Notes under the pieces: model-generated
Databases searched by the model: none
What the model saw: the letters and a program-made list of their open reading frames with translations, nothing else
Told to the model about the DNA's origin: nothing
Source: Rhynchopus sp. YZ270_cl-10
Lineage: Eukaryota; Euglenozoa; Diplonemea; Diplonemida; Diplonemidae
Direction: 5' to 3'
Assembly: GCA_964035575.1 (NCBI GenBank)
Contig: OZ037875.1
Span: 62,001 to 126,000 of the forward strand
Length of the DNA stretch: 64,000 nucleotides
Shown: positions 1 through 10,880 of the stretch, piece by piece
How positions within the stretch are numbered: position 1 is the first letter of the stretch
How the letters are laid out: each line of letters opens with the position of its first letter
Translations under genes and position numbers: made by a program

Positions 1-349
1 AGTACCCAGTACCCAGTACCCAGTACCCAGTACCCAGTACCCAGTACCCAGTACCCAGTACCCAGTACCCAGTACCCAGTACCCAGTACCCAGTACCCAG
101 TACCCAGTACCCAGTACCCAGTACCCAGTACCCAGTACCCAGTACCCAGTACCCAGTACCCAGTACCCAGTACCCAGTACCCAGTACCCAGTACCCAGTA
201 CCCAGTACCCAGTACCCAGTACCCAGTACCCAGTACCCAGTACCCAGTACCCAGTACCCAGTACCCAGTACCCAGTACCCAGTACCCAGTACCCAGTACC
301 CAGTACCCAGTACCCAGTACCCAGTACCCAGTACCCAGTACCCAGTACC
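1..349. repeat. Satellite array, 7-bp unit AGTACCC
   Basis: About 50 near-perfect copies of AGTACCC, running off the left edge. The same unit recurs at 31412-31648 inside a transposon-derived segment, so this array may also belong to a mobile element. It is not a TTAGGG-type telomere repeat. Confidence 0.95.
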
Positions 350-584
350 GGGAGGGTATGGCAGGGTATTGAAAAAGTTTGTTTCAATGGTGTGGCGCCT
401 TAACCGATTCCCCGTGTTTCTACCGGTTGTCGCTCCGTAAAGGGGGGTTCCAGATGTTGGAAAAATTTCTTTTTTTTCGCTGGTGAGCTTTTAAACGCCG
501 GCATTTGCATTTCCGGAATCCGTCCGGACAGTGGTGGGGTCAATTTGCCGAAATGGACAAGTTCTCGTTTTTGGTCAATTTTCG

Positions 585-1449
585 CAGTACACAGTATACA
601 CAGTATACACAGTATACACAGTATACACAGTATACACAGTATACACAGTATACACAGTATACACAGTATACACAGTATACACAGTATACACAGTATACAC
701 AGTATACACAGTATACACAGTATACACAGTATACACAGTATACACAGTATACACAGTATACACAGTATACACAGTATACACAGTATACACAGTATACACA
801 GTATACACAGTATACACAGTATACACAGTATACACAGTATACACAGTATACACAGTATACACAGTATACACAGTATACACAGTATACACAGTATACACAG
901 TATACACAGTATACACAGTATACACAGTATACACAGTATACACAGTATACACAGTATACACAGTATACACAGTATACACAGTATACACAGTATACACAGT
1001 ATACACAGTATACACAGTATACACAGTATACACAGTATACACAGTATACACAGTATACACAGTATACACAGTATACACAGTATACACAGTATACACAGTA
1101 TACACAGTATACACAGTATACACAGTATACACAGTATACACAGTATACACAGTATACACAGTATACACAGTATACACAGTATACACAGTATACACAGTAT
1201 ACACAGTATACACAGTATACACAGTATACACAGTATACACAGTATACACAGTATACACAGTATACACAGTATACACAGTATACACAGTATACACAGTATA
1301 CACAGTATACACAGTATACACAGTATACACAGTATACACAGTATACACAGTATACACAGTATACACAGTATACACAGTATACACAGTATACACAGTATAC
1401 ACAGTATACACAGTATACACAGTATACACAGTATACACAGTACAGTACA
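585..1449. repeat. Satellite array, 9-bp unit ATACACAGT
   Basis: About 95 almost identical copies of a 9-bp unit. Because 9 is a multiple of 3 and no frame contains a stop, all six frames stay open here; these are not genes. The 236 bp between this array and the previous one (349-585) holds nothing recognisable. Confidence 0.97.
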
Positions 1450-1501
1450 GCTGGCCATTGAAAAGAAATGGTATGGCAGGGTTTGGCACGGTATGGCACG
1501 G

Positions 1502-1767
1502 GTAGCCATTAGCCATTAGCCATTAGCCATTAGCCATTAGCCATTAGCCATTAGCCATTAGCCATTAGCCATTAGCCATTAGCCATTAGCCATTAGCCAT
1601 TAGCCATTAGCCATTAGCCATTAGCCATTAGCCATTAGCCATTAGCCATTAGCCATTAGCCATTAGCCATTAGCCATTAGCCATTAGCCATTAGCCATTA
1701 GCCATTAGCCATTAGCCATTAGCCATTAGCCATTAGCCATTAGCCATTAGCCATTAGCCATTAGCCA
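1502..1767. repeat. Satellite array, 7-bp unit TAGCCAT
   Basis: About 38 copies of a 7-bp unit, directly followed by two AGTACCC units. It is unrelated in sequence to the arrays on its left. Confidence 0.95.
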
Positions 1768-2060
1768 GTACCCAGTACCGGGAGGGTATGGCAGGGTATG
1801 GCACGGTTTGGCACGGTATGGCACGGTATGGCAGGGTTTGGCGCGGGTATGGCAGGGTGTGGCACGGTATGGCAGGGCATGGCACGGTATGGGACATGAT
1901 TATCCCAAAAAAAAGGCAAACGTGCGGTATGGGAGGGTACGGCAGGGTATGGTTGGGTATGGTAGGGTATGCGAGGGTTCGCGAGGGTTTTGGAGGGTTT
2001 GGGGGCATTTGAGGGAGGTATGGGGGGGTATGGGACACGATTTTCCAGAAAAATGGACAA
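1768..2060. repeat. Degenerate GGTATGGCACGG repeats
   Basis: Imperfect 10-12 bp units of the form GGTATGGCACGG and GGGTATGGCAGG. The same unit also appears at 350-370 and 1470-1500 beside the other arrays, so it separates the satellite blocks. Confidence 0.8.
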
Positions 2061-2628
2061 ATTTCCTAAACCGACCCGTGGCGTCAACTAGCCTAGTCGT
2101 TGATCGTTTCCTTTCTTTCAATTCCCTCCTTCATTTCCTCGTACACATGATACATACAATTAAGTTTTCCCTGGGATTTTTCGTTCTAAAAAAGGTATTT
2201 CAGTGCTCTGAACGCAGGGGAACAAAGTGCAGCAATATTTTGATGATCTCTGGAGAGATATTCAAGACACCTGATGATTAGTCCCTAATGTGCAAACGTC
2301 TCTTCTTGCTGTGATGTTGCATACCAAAAATGCTTCCTATAAATTGCCATGCGTGTGAGTGGTTTATCAAAAGTAATACCCCTTTTTGTGCTTTCTTTCA
2401 GGTGAAAAAAGTACAATAAACATGGTTTTACCAGTCATAATTTACCCAGCTCCTTTCCTTTCATCAAGAATCCAGCCAGCGACCTTCAATAAACAACCAT
2501 TTCTTTTCCTTCTCCATCAGGAACACTTTTGTGGTCCATATGTTGTTGAGAAAACAAATTGTTTGCAAGACACATAACCCCGCATCATGCTGCCAAGCTC
2601 TTCAGATGCATGATGCATGCACCACGCA
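2061..2628. other. 3' flank of the first array gene, no gene seen
   Basis: AT-rich sequence matching about 13.85-14.45 kb downstream of the long array gene. It contains the block TAATGTGCAAACGTCTC, also found at about 5350, 9527 and 14000. No coding sequence is supported. Confidence 0.7.
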
Positions 2629-4440
2629 TCACTTCATTGGTACGATGTCAACATGCCAAAGGCCAAATGCTAAGCAGAAAAGGGCTGTGCACACTGCAGC
2701 TGACTTATTCCCGTGATACAGGTCACCACAGTTGCTGGGGCTAACCGGTCCATCATCACTACTTGGTTTCATATTTGCAAGCTTTTCCCGGAGTGCTTCA
2801 ATTTTCCTCTCTGCGTCTCTCAGCTCGCTCGTAGCAACTACACCCCGATGTTGCAATTCGGACTCCGATGCCCGCAACTGCGCTACCGTATTTTTAGAAG
2901 CTTCAACATAGTCTGAGTGTTGCATCTGCATATCTTTGACATAGTCTGAGTGTTTCTTCTGCATATCTTCTGCATATGCTGAGTATTCCTTCTCCAACTT
3001 CAGCAAAGCTTCCTTCACCGTCTCCACAGCATTCGCAACTGCATCCTCCTTCACTTCTTCACGTGATGCACCCTCCATGGTTGTAGGCTTCTTCATGCTC
3101 TCGCAGATGACGTCCTTCTTTGCCCTGTTCTCCGCTGCCTCACCCTCAAGCACTTCACGCTGCTGTGTGGTGAGTGTGTCCCCCTTCCCCCCCACAGATG
3201 CATCCTCCTTCACTTCTTCATGTCCTTTTGCTGCACCCTCGCCCTGCATCTCTCGGTATTTCTGTGCCACCAAACGTGACACGATGGTCATCCTCTCCTT
3301 TGGCCCCAATCCTTCCAAAATCCCCTGCTCCTTCGCAGCTGCGTATTCAGCAGCAAAGTGCTTTCTATTGAACAGTGCGAATATTTTGGTCGTTGGATTC
3401 TTCAAGCTCTTCATGCTCTCACGGACGGCAGCCCTCTTTGCCCTGTTCTCCGCTGCCTCAGCCTCAAACACTTCACGCTGCTGTGCGGGGAGTGCCTTCC
3501 ACTTTGCGTACACATCCTTCATTGTGTGTGCAGAGATCTTTCCGTTTGTTCCCGTCAAAGTCTTCTTGATGAACAAGGTGTGTGCAGTGAAAGGTCCACT
3601 CGATGCGAGGAGCGCCTTCTCCGTCTTCCTTACCTGCAGTGCTGCAGCTTTTTCTACACTTCGCCAGGCCACTCGCTTCCGCAGTGCTGCCATCTTCGGC
3701 CGCCTTTCCTTCAGCCGATGTGCTTCGTTCTGCATCAATAAGGAAGCTCTCTCCTTCTCCTTCAGCAACGACGCGTTCCTCTCGACAGCCTCCTTCTTCT
3801 CCTTCAGCACCAATCCAGCGTGCTGCTCCTGCAGCAGCGCTACTGTCTCCTTTGCACGCACTTCCTTAAGTCTTGCCTTCTCCACATTCGCCAAATGCTT
3901 CTCTTTTTGCTTCAGCCAGTACGTCTCGTCCCTCACATTGTGCACCTGTTTCTCTTGCAACTCTAGAGCTTCCTTCACCGTCTCCACAGCATTCGCAACT
4001 GCATCCTCCTTCACTTCTTCACGTGATGCACCCTCCATGGTTGTAGGCTTCTTCATGCTCTCGCAGATGACGTCCTTCGTTGCCCTGTTCTCCGCTGCCT
4101 CAGCATCAAGCACTTCACGCTGCTGTGTGGGGAGTGTGTCCCCCTTCCCCCCCACAGATGCATCCTCCTTCACTTCTTCATGTCCTTTTGCTGCACCCTC
4201 GCCCTGCATGTCTCGGTACTTCTGTTCCAGCTTCTGTGCCACGATGGTCATACTCTCCCTTGTCCCCATCCCTTCCAAAAGCCCCTGCTCCTTCGCAGCT
4301 GCGTATTCAGCAGCGAAGTGCTTCTTCATGAACATTGGCCAAGCGAGCCAGTCTTTCCCATTCTGCGTATTCCTGCGCACCTGCACAGCACACACACCAG
4401 GCTTCACAGACAGCACCCCGAGAGCACGCCGCACTGACAT
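2629..4440 (-). CDS. Modular HMG-box/coiled-coil protein 1, predicted mitochondrial
   Basis: 603 aa from the family-wide start MSVRRALGVL; an in-frame ATG four codons upstream (position 4452) is also possible but is lost in two paralogues. The first ~25 residues are rich in Arg and hydrophobics with no acids, as in mitochondrial presequences. After this come a half HMG box (KHFAAEYAAAKEQG, about 35-75), a Lys/Glu coil, a fuller HMG pair (FTAHTLFIKK then KHFAAEYAAAKEQG, about 270-395) and a C-terminal coiled coil with repeated KKHSDYV units. HMG boxes bend DNA without strong sequence specificity; I infer packaging of mitochondrial DNA by analogy with kinetoplast-associated proteins. It could instead be a nuclear HMG protein. 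It has the longest intact C terminus of the modular type. Confidence 0.8.
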   Translation of the reverse strand: MSVRRALGVLSVKPGVCAVQVRRNTQNGKDWLAWPMFMKKHFAAEYAAAKEQGLLEGMGTRESMTIVAQKLEQKYRDMQGEGAAKGHEEVKEDASVGGKGDTLPTQQREVLDAEAAENRATKDVICESMKKPTTMEGASREEVKEDAVANAVETVKEALELQEKQVHNVRDETYWLKQKEKHLANVEKARLKEVRAKETVALLQEQHAGLVLKEKKEAVERNASLLKEKERASLLMQNEAHRLKERRPKMAALRKRVAWRSVEKAAALQVRKTEKALLASSGPFTAHTLFIKKTLTGTNGKISAHTMKDVYAKWKALPAQQREVFEAEAAENRAKRAAVRESMKSLKNPTTKIFALFNRKHFAAEYAAAKEQGILEGLGPKERMTIVSRLVAQKYREMQGEGAAKGHEEVKEDASVGGKGDTLTTQQREVLEGEAAENRAKKDVICESMKKPTTMEGASREEVKEDAVANAVETVKEALLKLEKEYSAYAEDMQKKHSDYVKDMQMQHSDYVEASKNTVAQLRASESELQHRGVVATSELRDAERKIEALREKLANMKPSSDDGPVSPSNCGDLYHGNKSAAVCTALFCLAFGLWHVDIVPMK

Positions 4441-4463
4441 TGTTCCCAACATGACACCCCTAC

Positions 4464-4500
4464 CTGCAGTGGTGCGTGGCTGGTGGGAAGGGAAGGGATT
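4464..4500 (-). promoter_or_regulatory. Candidate trans-splice acceptor of array gene 1
   Basis: Read on the minus strand, a C/T-rich tract (TCCCTTCCCTTCCCACC) is followed by ACCACTGCAG about 24 nt before the start codon. The same CTGCAG and its spacing are kept in front of all seven array genes. This fits a spliced-leader acceptor, but no leader sequence is visible here to prove it. Confidence 0.45.
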
Positions 4501-5721
4501 ACTATCACTTGAGAAGAAGGCTTCCCACCTGGAGGGTAAAGTGTCCTCAACACACTGCTGTGTTGCGAAGGCTGTAAGGTGCTGTGACCTTCCCTTTGCC
4601 ATCATCTGTCTGTCTGGTGCCTCTTTTGTGATCGTAGTGTGGTGGGATGTGGTGGGTAGGTTGCATGAGGAAAGACAGTTGACCACACTTCTTTTTTGTT
4701 GCTATTCACTTTTCCCATTTGCCGATTACAAACCAAGGCTACCCTTGCAAGCGCCTGCCACAGCGCTCGCCACGTGCGAAGTGTCACATGTGGTGTGGGC
4801 TTGTGGACACAATTCTCAATTCTAAAACCCCATTCATTTTTATTGTCCTGTACATTTACCTTTACGTTTTGTTTTCTTACCAAAGTGATCGTGTGCCTGC
4901 TTTATGCTTCTGTCCATGACCCCCTCCTCCCCTGTACCATGCCCTCCCTTCCCTCCTTCCCAAAGTCCTTTTTGTTACGTTTCTTCGTTTTCCCACGTTG
5001 TTGTGTGTCGTTGCGCTCAACGGCACTACAAAAAACATTGGACTTTGCAAACACGCTTCCAATACAATTACATCCCTTCTTTTCAATACCCACCATTTCT
5101 GATTTCATGTTACTTTTCCTTCGTTTCTTTTTTCCCCTGTTTCCCTTTTCCTACATTACAAGTCGTTGATCGTTTCCTTTCTTTCAATTCCCTCCTTCAT
5201 TTCCTCAATCTTGCATGTTACGTGCGATTAAGTTTTCCAGTGACGGGGGGATTTTTCGTTCTAAAAAAAGTAATTCAGTGCTCTGAACCGACGGGAATAT
5301 TTTGCTGATCTCTGGAGAGATATTCAAGACACCTGATGATTAGTCCCTAATGTGCAAACGTCTCTTCTTGTTGTGATGTTGCATACCAAAAATGCTTCCT
5401 ATAAATTGCCCTTCGTGTGAGTGGTTCCTCAAAAATGAAATACCCCCCCTTATTTATTTATTCGTTGTTTGTTGTTACCGCATCCATCCATTTTTTTTTT
5501 CTTCAAACCCCAAAAGTCCCGAAAAACCTGCGTCCTGAAGTACGGTGGAGAGGTGGAGCACAAGGGGGGAAGGGGAAAACTCATGACAACCGACGAGCGC
5601 GTCTTTCATTTCCAGACGTATTGCATACTCGTCCACCTGAATCAGGGAAAATCAACATCCCCAAACGCAGCGTGCTTCTTCTGCTTCACCACCAATGCAG
5701 TGTGCTGCTCCTTCAGCAGCG
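4501..5721. other. Array intergenic region
   Basis: Near-identical to 8.65-9.8 kb and partly to 12.8-13.9 kb. The part nearest gene 2 (about 5640-5721) is the out-of-frame remnant of that gene's 3' end. Nothing else recognised. Confidence 0.7.
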
Positions 5722-6753
5722 CTACTCCTTCGCACTCACTTCCTCACGTCTTGCCTTCTCCATATTCAACAAATGCTTCTCTGTTTGCTTCAGCCAGTAC
5801 GTCTCGTCCTTCACATTGTGCACTTGTTTCTTCTCCAACTTCAGCAAAGCTTCCTTTACCGTCTCCACAGCATTCGCAACTGCATCCTCCTTCACTTCTT
5901 CACGTGATGCACTACGCGGGTTCATTTTTTCATGTCCTTTTGCTGCACCCTCGCCCTTCATTTCTTGGTACTTCTGTGCCATCAAACGTGACATGACGGC
6001 AATGGTCTCCTTCACCTCCGACCCTTTCAAAAGCCCCTGCTCTTTCGCAGCTGCATATTCAGCAGCGAAGTGCTTTTTCGCTGTCTTAAAGCCCTTCAAG
6101 CTCTTCATGCTCTCACGGATGGCAGCCCTCTTTGCCCTGTTCTCCGCTGCCTCAGCCTCAAACACTTCACGCTGCTGTGCGGAGAGTGCTTTCCACTGTG
6201 CGTACACATCCTTTATTCTGTGTGCAGAGATCTGCCCTTTTGTTCCCTTCAACATCTTCTGGATGAACAAGGTGTGTGCAGTGAAAGGTCCACTCGATGC
6301 GAGGAGCGCCTTCTCCGTCTTCCTTACCTGCAGTGCTGCAGCTTTTTCTGCCCTTCGCCCGGCCACTCGCTTCCGCAGTGCTGCCATCTTCGGCTGCCGT
6401 CTTTCCTTTGCAGCTGATCGTGAGCGATCCAATTGCAGTGTGCGTGAATTCCTCTCTGCCTTCAGCAGACGTGCTTTGAAGGCAGCTCTCTCCTTCTCCT
6501 TCAGCAACGACGCGTTCCTCTTGGCAGCCTCCTCCTCCTTCAGCACCAATGCAGCGTGCTGCTCCTTCAGCCGCTCCACTTTCTTCTTCTCCTTCACTTC
6601 CTCACGTCTTGCCTTCTCCGCATTCGCCAAATGCTTCTCTTTTTGCTTCAGCCAGTACGTCTCGTCCTTCATATTCTGCGTATTCCTGCGCACCTGCACA
6701 GTACACACACCAGGCTTCACAGACAGCACCCCGAGAGCACGCCGCACTGACAT
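5722..6753 (-). CDS. Modular HMG-box/coiled-coil protein 2, shortened C terminus
   Basis: 343 aa with the same leader as its paralogues. A Lys/Glu coil holds repeats such as LKQKEKHLANAEKARREEV, then an HMG pair (FTAHTLFIQKMLKGTKG and KKHFAAEYAAAKEQG). The frame closes just after EEVSAKE. In the sister copy near 9.9 kb the matching codons read on through KERAALLKEQ, so this copy has a small deletion that creates an early stop. About 25 family residues are lost, all beyond the HMG boxes. It probably still makes a protein. Confidence 0.75.
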   Translation of the reverse strand: MSVRRALGVLSVKPGVCTVQVRRNTQNMKDETYWLKQKEKHLANAEKARREEVKEKKKVERLKEQHAALVLKEEEAAKRNASLLKEKERAAFKARLLKAERNSRTLQLDRSRSAAKERRQPKMAALRKRVAGRRAEKAAALQVRKTEKALLASSGPFTAHTLFIQKMLKGTKGQISAHRIKDVYAQWKALSAQQREVFEAEAAENRAKRAAIRESMKSLKGFKTAKKHFAAEYAAAKEQGLLKGSEVKETIAVMSRLMAQKYQEMKGEGAAKGHEKMNPRSASREEVKEDAVANAVETVKEALLKLEKKQVHNVKDETYWLKQTEKHLLNMEKARREEVSAKE

Positions 6754-7289
6754 TGTTCCCAACATGACACCCCTACCTGCAGTGGTGCGTGGCTTGGGTG
6801 GGAGAGGGAGGACTAGAGGAAAGGCTTCATGCTTTCAACAGCACACAACCAGCTGCACAGAAAACTCACTATTTGAAACACTGCACACTGCATACCCACA
6901 CACAGGAGCACATCTGAGGATGCGAGCCCAAGGGTAAAGATGCAAGCAGATAGGGGAGGTAAAAATGGGGAACATGATGAGGGAGGAACTGGTTCGAGTG
7001 TTGCAACATATTTAAGACAAAGTGTCGCATTGCAAAACGTCTTCGATAATCCATGCGTGCAGAAGCTCAGAGCAAACAGCATAAAAGTTGAAGGATGAAT
7101 ATGCCTTACGAACATACACATCTGCAAAACATTCAAACACATTCTGTACGTGGAAAACTAGACCCAAAAGCGTAGTGTACCAATGTCCCCTTCTCTGGCA
7201 TGCGAAGGTGCCTCTCGCACACATCCAAGAAGTGTTCTCTCAGCTTGCTTGGCAAGAAGAAGTATAAAAACAATACAAACACCCTCACG
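6754..7289. other. Spacer shared by three array units
   Basis: Almost identical to 10881-11416 and 17824-18355. It includes a short stem-loop block around 7085-7120 (GATGAATATGCCTTACGAAC) of the recurring hairpin family described in the findings. No coding sequence is supported; the matching 109-aa open frames in the copies follow from the duplication. Confidence 0.6.
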
Positions 7290-8615
7290 TCACAGTGCAC
7301 GCTGCTCTGCTCGGTACTTCTGTGCCACCAAACGTGACATGATGGTCATCCTCTCCCTTGGTCCCAACCCTTCCAAAAGCCCCTGCTCCTTTGCAGCTGC
7401 GTATTCAGCAGCGAAGTGTTTCTTCGTGAAGAGTGCGAAGGCGTGTGTCGTTGGCTTCTTCATGCTCTCACGGATGGCAGCCCTCTTTGCCCTGTTCACC
7501 GCTGCTTCAGCCTCAAACACTTTACGTTGCTGTGCGGAGAGTGCTTTCCACTGTGTGTTCGCATCCTTCATTGTCTGTCCAGTGTTCGTCCCCTTGGTTC
7601 CCTTCAAAGTCTTCTGGATGAACAAGCCGCGCACATGCACAGGTCCACTCGATGCGAGGAGCGCCTTGTTCTCCCTCTTTACCTGCAGTGCTGCAGCTTT
7701 CTTGTCTGCTTCTGCCTTCTTTGCATTCCGCTCAGCAACTCGTATCCGAAGTGCTGCCTTCTTCTCCCGCACTCTCGTCGCTCTTTCCCTTGCAGCAGCA
7801 GATCGTGCCAACCGAGCCACTCGTGCTTTGTGCGCTTTCTCCTTCGCCTTCACCAGCAACGCTTTCTGCTTCGCCCTGAGGGATGAACGTCGTGCCTTCG
7901 CCCTTAGAAGCAACGTCCTCTTCTTCTCCCTCAGTGATGCAGCTCTCCTTTGCACCTTCACACGCAGAAGTGTCTTCTTCGCCTTCAGCAATGACGCTTT
8001 CTGCTTCGCCCTCAGTGACGCAGCGCGCTTCTTCTCCTTCAGCAACAACGCTTTCTGCTTCTTCTTAAGCGAGGCAGCTTTCTGCTTCGCTCTCAGTGAC
8101 GCAGACCGTTCCATCTTCTTCAGCAACAACGTCTTCTTCTTCTCCCTCATGGATGCAGCTTTCTGCTTCTCCTTCAGTGACAAGGCTTGCTTCTTCTCCT
8201 TCAGCAACGAAGCTTTCCGTTTCGCCTTCACTAACAAAACAGTCTTCTTCTGCTGCAGCAACAAAGCTTTCTGCTTCGCTCTTACGGACGCAGCCTTCTC
8301 CTTGTCCCTCAAGCGCAACTGCCCCTTCTTCTCCCTCAACAATGACTGCTGCTTCTCCTTCCCTGCCTTCTCCGTCGCCCTCAGTGCCGAAGCTGACGCC
8401 TCTTCATTCTCCTTCAGCACAGCACTCTTCACCCTCTCCATCGCCACCTCACGTGCACGCAAAGCAGCCTCGTACACAGCGTTCAGCAAGTCAGCATCGT
8501 CAGCAGACGCCACAAACTGCGTCTTCCCAACAGCCCCCACCACCTTCCTGCGCACCTGCACAGCACACACACCAGGCTTCACAGACAGCACCCCGAGAGC
8601 ACGCCGCACTGACAT
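7290..8615 (-). CDS. Lysine-rich HMG-box protein A1, predicted mitochondrial
   Basis: 441 aa. The shared mitochondrial-type leader is followed by a short acidic/neutral segment and, at about 60-310, a very basic helix-forming region of ~12-15 residue units such as KQKAASLREKKKTLLL. Two HMG-box modules end the protein: GLFIQKTLKGTKG...QWKALSAQQRKVFEAEA (about 316-385) and ALFTKKHFAAEYAAAKEQG (about 386-441). The basic repeats recall histone H1 tails and kinetoplast-associated proteins, so DNA compaction is the inferred role. It alternates with the modular type along the array. Confidence 0.82.
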   Translation of the reverse strand: MSVRRALGVLSVKPGVCAVQVRRKVVGAVGKTQFVASADDADLLNAVYEAALRAREVAMERVKSAVLKENEEASASALRATEKAGKEKQQSLLREKKGQLRLRDKEKAASVRAKQKALLLQQKKTVLLVKAKRKASLLKEKKQALSLKEKQKAASMREKKKTLLLKKMERSASLRAKQKAASLKKKQKALLLKEKKRAASLRAKQKASLLKAKKTLLRVKVQRRAASLREKKRTLLLRAKARRSSLRAKQKALLVKAKEKAHKARVARLARSAAARERATRVREKKAALRIRVAERNAKKAEADKKAAALQVKRENKALLASSGPVHVRGLFIQKTLKGTKGTNTGQTMKDANTQWKALSAQQRKVFEAEAAVNRAKRAAIRESMKKPTTHAFALFTKKHFAAEYAAAKEQGLLEGLGPRERMTIMSRLVAQKYRAEQRAL

Positions 8616-9816
8616 TGTTCCCAACATCACACCCCTACCTGCAGTGGTGTCTGGCTGGTGGGAAGGGAAGGGATTACTATCACATGAGAAGAAGGCTTCC
8701 CACCTGGAGGCTAAAGTGTCCTCAACACACTGCTGTGTTGCGAAGGCTGTAAGGTGCTGTGACCTTCCCTTTGCCATCCTCTGTCTGTCTGGTGCCTCTT
8801 TTGTGATCGTAGTGTGGTGGGATGTGGTGGGTAGGTTGCATGAGGAAAGACAGTTGACCACACTTCTTTTTTGTTGCTATTCACTTTTCCCATTTGCCGA
8901 TTACAAACCAAGGCTACCCTTGCAAACGCCTGCCACAGCGCTCGCCACGTGTGAAGTGTCACATGTGGTGTGGGCTTGTGGACACCTTTCCCATCATTCT
9001 AAAACCCCATTCAATATATTGTCCTGTACATTTACCTTTACGTTTTGTTTTCTTACCAAAGTGATCCTGTGCCTGCTTTATGCTTCTGTCCATGACCCCT
9101 CCTCCCCTGTACCATTCCCTCCCTTCCCTCCTTCCCAAAGTCCTTTTTGTTACGTTTCTTCGTTTTCCCACGTTGTTGTGTGTAGTTGCGTTCAACGGCA
9201 CTACAAAAAACATTGGACTTTGCAAACACGTTTCCAATACAATTACATCCCTTCTTTTCAATACCCACCATTTCTGATTTCATGTTACTTTTCCTTCGTT
9301 TCTTTTCCCCTGTTTCCCTTTTCCTACATTACAAGTCGTTGATCGTTTCCTTTCTTTCAATTCCCCCCTTCTTCATTTCCTCAATCTTGCATGTTATGTG
9401 CGATTAAGTTTTCAAGTGACTGGGGAATTTCTTGTCCTAAAAAAGGTAATTCAGTGCTCTGAACCGACGGGAATATTTTGATGATCTCTGGAGAGATATT
9501 CAAGACACCTGATGATTAGTCCCTAATGTGCAAACGTCTCTTCTTGCTGTGATGTTGCATACCAAAAATGCTTCCTATAAATTGCCCTTCGTGTGAGTGG
9601 TTCGTCAAAAATGAAATACCCCCCCCTTCTTTATATATTCGTTGTTTGTTGATCGCATCCATCCATTTTTTTTTTTTTCAAACCCCAAAAGTCCCGAAAA
9701 ACCTGCGTCCTGAAGTACGGTGGAGAGGTGGAGCACAAGGGGGGAAGGGGAAAACTCATGACAACCGACGAGCGCGTCTTTCATTTCCAGACGTATTGCA
9801 TACTCGTCCACCTGAA
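8616..9816. other. Array intergenic region (copy of 4.4-5.6 kb)
   Basis: 5' flank of the lysine-rich gene A1, including the C/T tract and CTGCAG, then the unit boundary near 9335 and sequence matching the 3' flank of gene 2. No gene seen. Confidence 0.7.
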
Positions 9817-10026
9817 TCAGGGAAAATCAACATCCCCAAACGCAGCGTGCTTCTTCTGCTTCACCACCAATGCAGCGTACTGCTCCTTCAGCAGTGCTGC
9901 TCTCTCCTTCGCACTCACTTCCTCACGTCTTTCCTTCTCCACATTCGCCAAATGCTTCTCTTTTTGCATCAGCCAGTACGTCTCGTCCTTCACATTGCAC
10001 ACTTGTTTCTTCTGCAACTTCAGCAA
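9817..10026 (-). pseudogene. Displaced C-terminal tail of modular HMG gene 3
   Basis: The frame carries family sequence (KDETYWLMQKEKHLANVEK, then KERAALLKEQYAAL) and ends in AAFGDVDFP. It is the 3' part of the gene directly upstream, separated from it by a deletion of roughly 30 bp that shifts the frame. It has no start or leader of its own, so it is probably untranslated. Confidence 0.7.
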
Positions 10027-10034
10027 AGCTTCCT

Positions 10035-10880
10035 TTACTTCACTTCTTCACGTGATGCACCACGCGGGTTCATTTTTTCATGTCCTTTTGCTGCACCCTC
10101 GCCCTGATCTGCTCGGTACTTCTGTCCCACCAAACGTGATACGATGGCCATCCTCTCCTTTGACCCCAACCCTTCCAAAATCCCCTGCTCCTTCGCAGCT
10201 GCGTATTCAGCAGCAAAGTGCTTTCTATTAAACAGTGCGAATGTTTTGGTCGTTGGATTCTTCAAACTCTTCATGCTCTCACGGATGACGTCCCTCTTTG
10301 CCCTGTTCTCCGCTGCCTCAGCCTCAAACACTTCACGCTGCTGTGCAGGAAGTGCTTTCCACTTTGCGTACACATCCTTCATTGTGTGTGCAGAGATCTG
10401 CCCTTTTGTTCCCTTCAACATCTTCTGGATGAACAAGGTGTGTGCAGTGAAAGGTCCACTCGATGCGAGGAGCGCCTTCTCTATCTTCCTTACCTGCAGT
10501 GCTGCAGCTTTTTCTGCCCTTCGCCCGGCCACTCGCTTCCGCAGTGCTGCCATCTTCAGCTGCTGTCTTTCCTTTGCAGCTGATCGTGAGCGATCCAATT
10601 GCAGTGTGCGTGAATTCTTCTTTGCCTTCAGCAGACGTGCTTTGAAGGCAGCTCTCTCCTCCTCCTTCAGCACCAATGCAGCGTGCTGCTCCTTCAGCCG
10701 CTCCACTTTCTTCTTCTCCTTCACTTCCTCACGTCTTGCCTTCTCCACATTCGCCAAAGCCTTCTCTTTTTGCTTCAGCCAGTACGTCTCGTCCTTCACA
10801 TTCTGCGTATTCCTGCGCACCTGCACAGCACACACACCAGGCTTCACAGACAGCACCCCGAGAGCACGCCGCACTGACAT
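10035..10880 (-). CDS. Modular HMG-box protein 3, truncated by a deletion
   Basis: 281 aa with the standard leader, a Lys/Glu coil and an HMG pair (FTAHTLFIQKMLKGTKG and RKHFAAEYAAAKEQG). The frame ends at ASREEVK. In paralogues this point reads EEVKEDAVANAVETVKEAL; here that stretch is deleted and the frame meets a stop. Both HMG boxes are intact, so a shortened DNA-binding protein is possible. Very close to gene 2 in sequence, as expected from the segmental duplication. Confidence 0.72.
   Translation of the reverse strand: MSVRRALGVLSVKPGVCAVQVRRNTQNVKDETYWLKQKEKALANVEKARREEVKEKKKVERLKEQHAALVLKEEERAAFKARLLKAKKNSRTLQLDRSRSAAKERQQLKMAALRKRVAGRRAEKAAALQVRKIEKALLASSGPFTAHTLFIQKMLKGTKGQISAHTMKDVYAKWKALPAQQREVFEAEAAENRAKRDVIRESMKSLKNPTTKTFALFNRKHFAAEYAAAKEQGILEGLGSKERMAIVSRLVGQKYRADQGEGAAKGHEKMNPRGASREEVK

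Noticed and set aside
1-349. Telomere repeat
   Set aside because: The unit AGTACCC is not a known telomere type, the array also occurs internally at 31.4 kb, and it is followed by more DNA on the right.
400-1519. Six overlapping open frames of 313-369 codons
   Set aside because: They are the direct result of a stop-free 9-bp tandem repeat, open in every frame, with no conserved sequence.
585-1767. CRISPR-like array
   Set aside because: Units are 7-9 bp, contiguous and without spacers; the genome is eukaryotic.
2270-2340. C/D-box snoRNA suggested by CCTGATGATTAG
   Set aside because: Present in four array units only because of duplication; no D box at proper spacing or terminal stem.
3077-4825. 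Plus-strand frame of 582 codons, and similar ones at 7183-9342, 11310-13136, 15815-18004 and 18249-19679
   Set aside because: Antisense of the Lys/Ala/Glu-rich HMG genes; their Phe/Ser/Ala composition is the mirror of lysine and glutamate codons.
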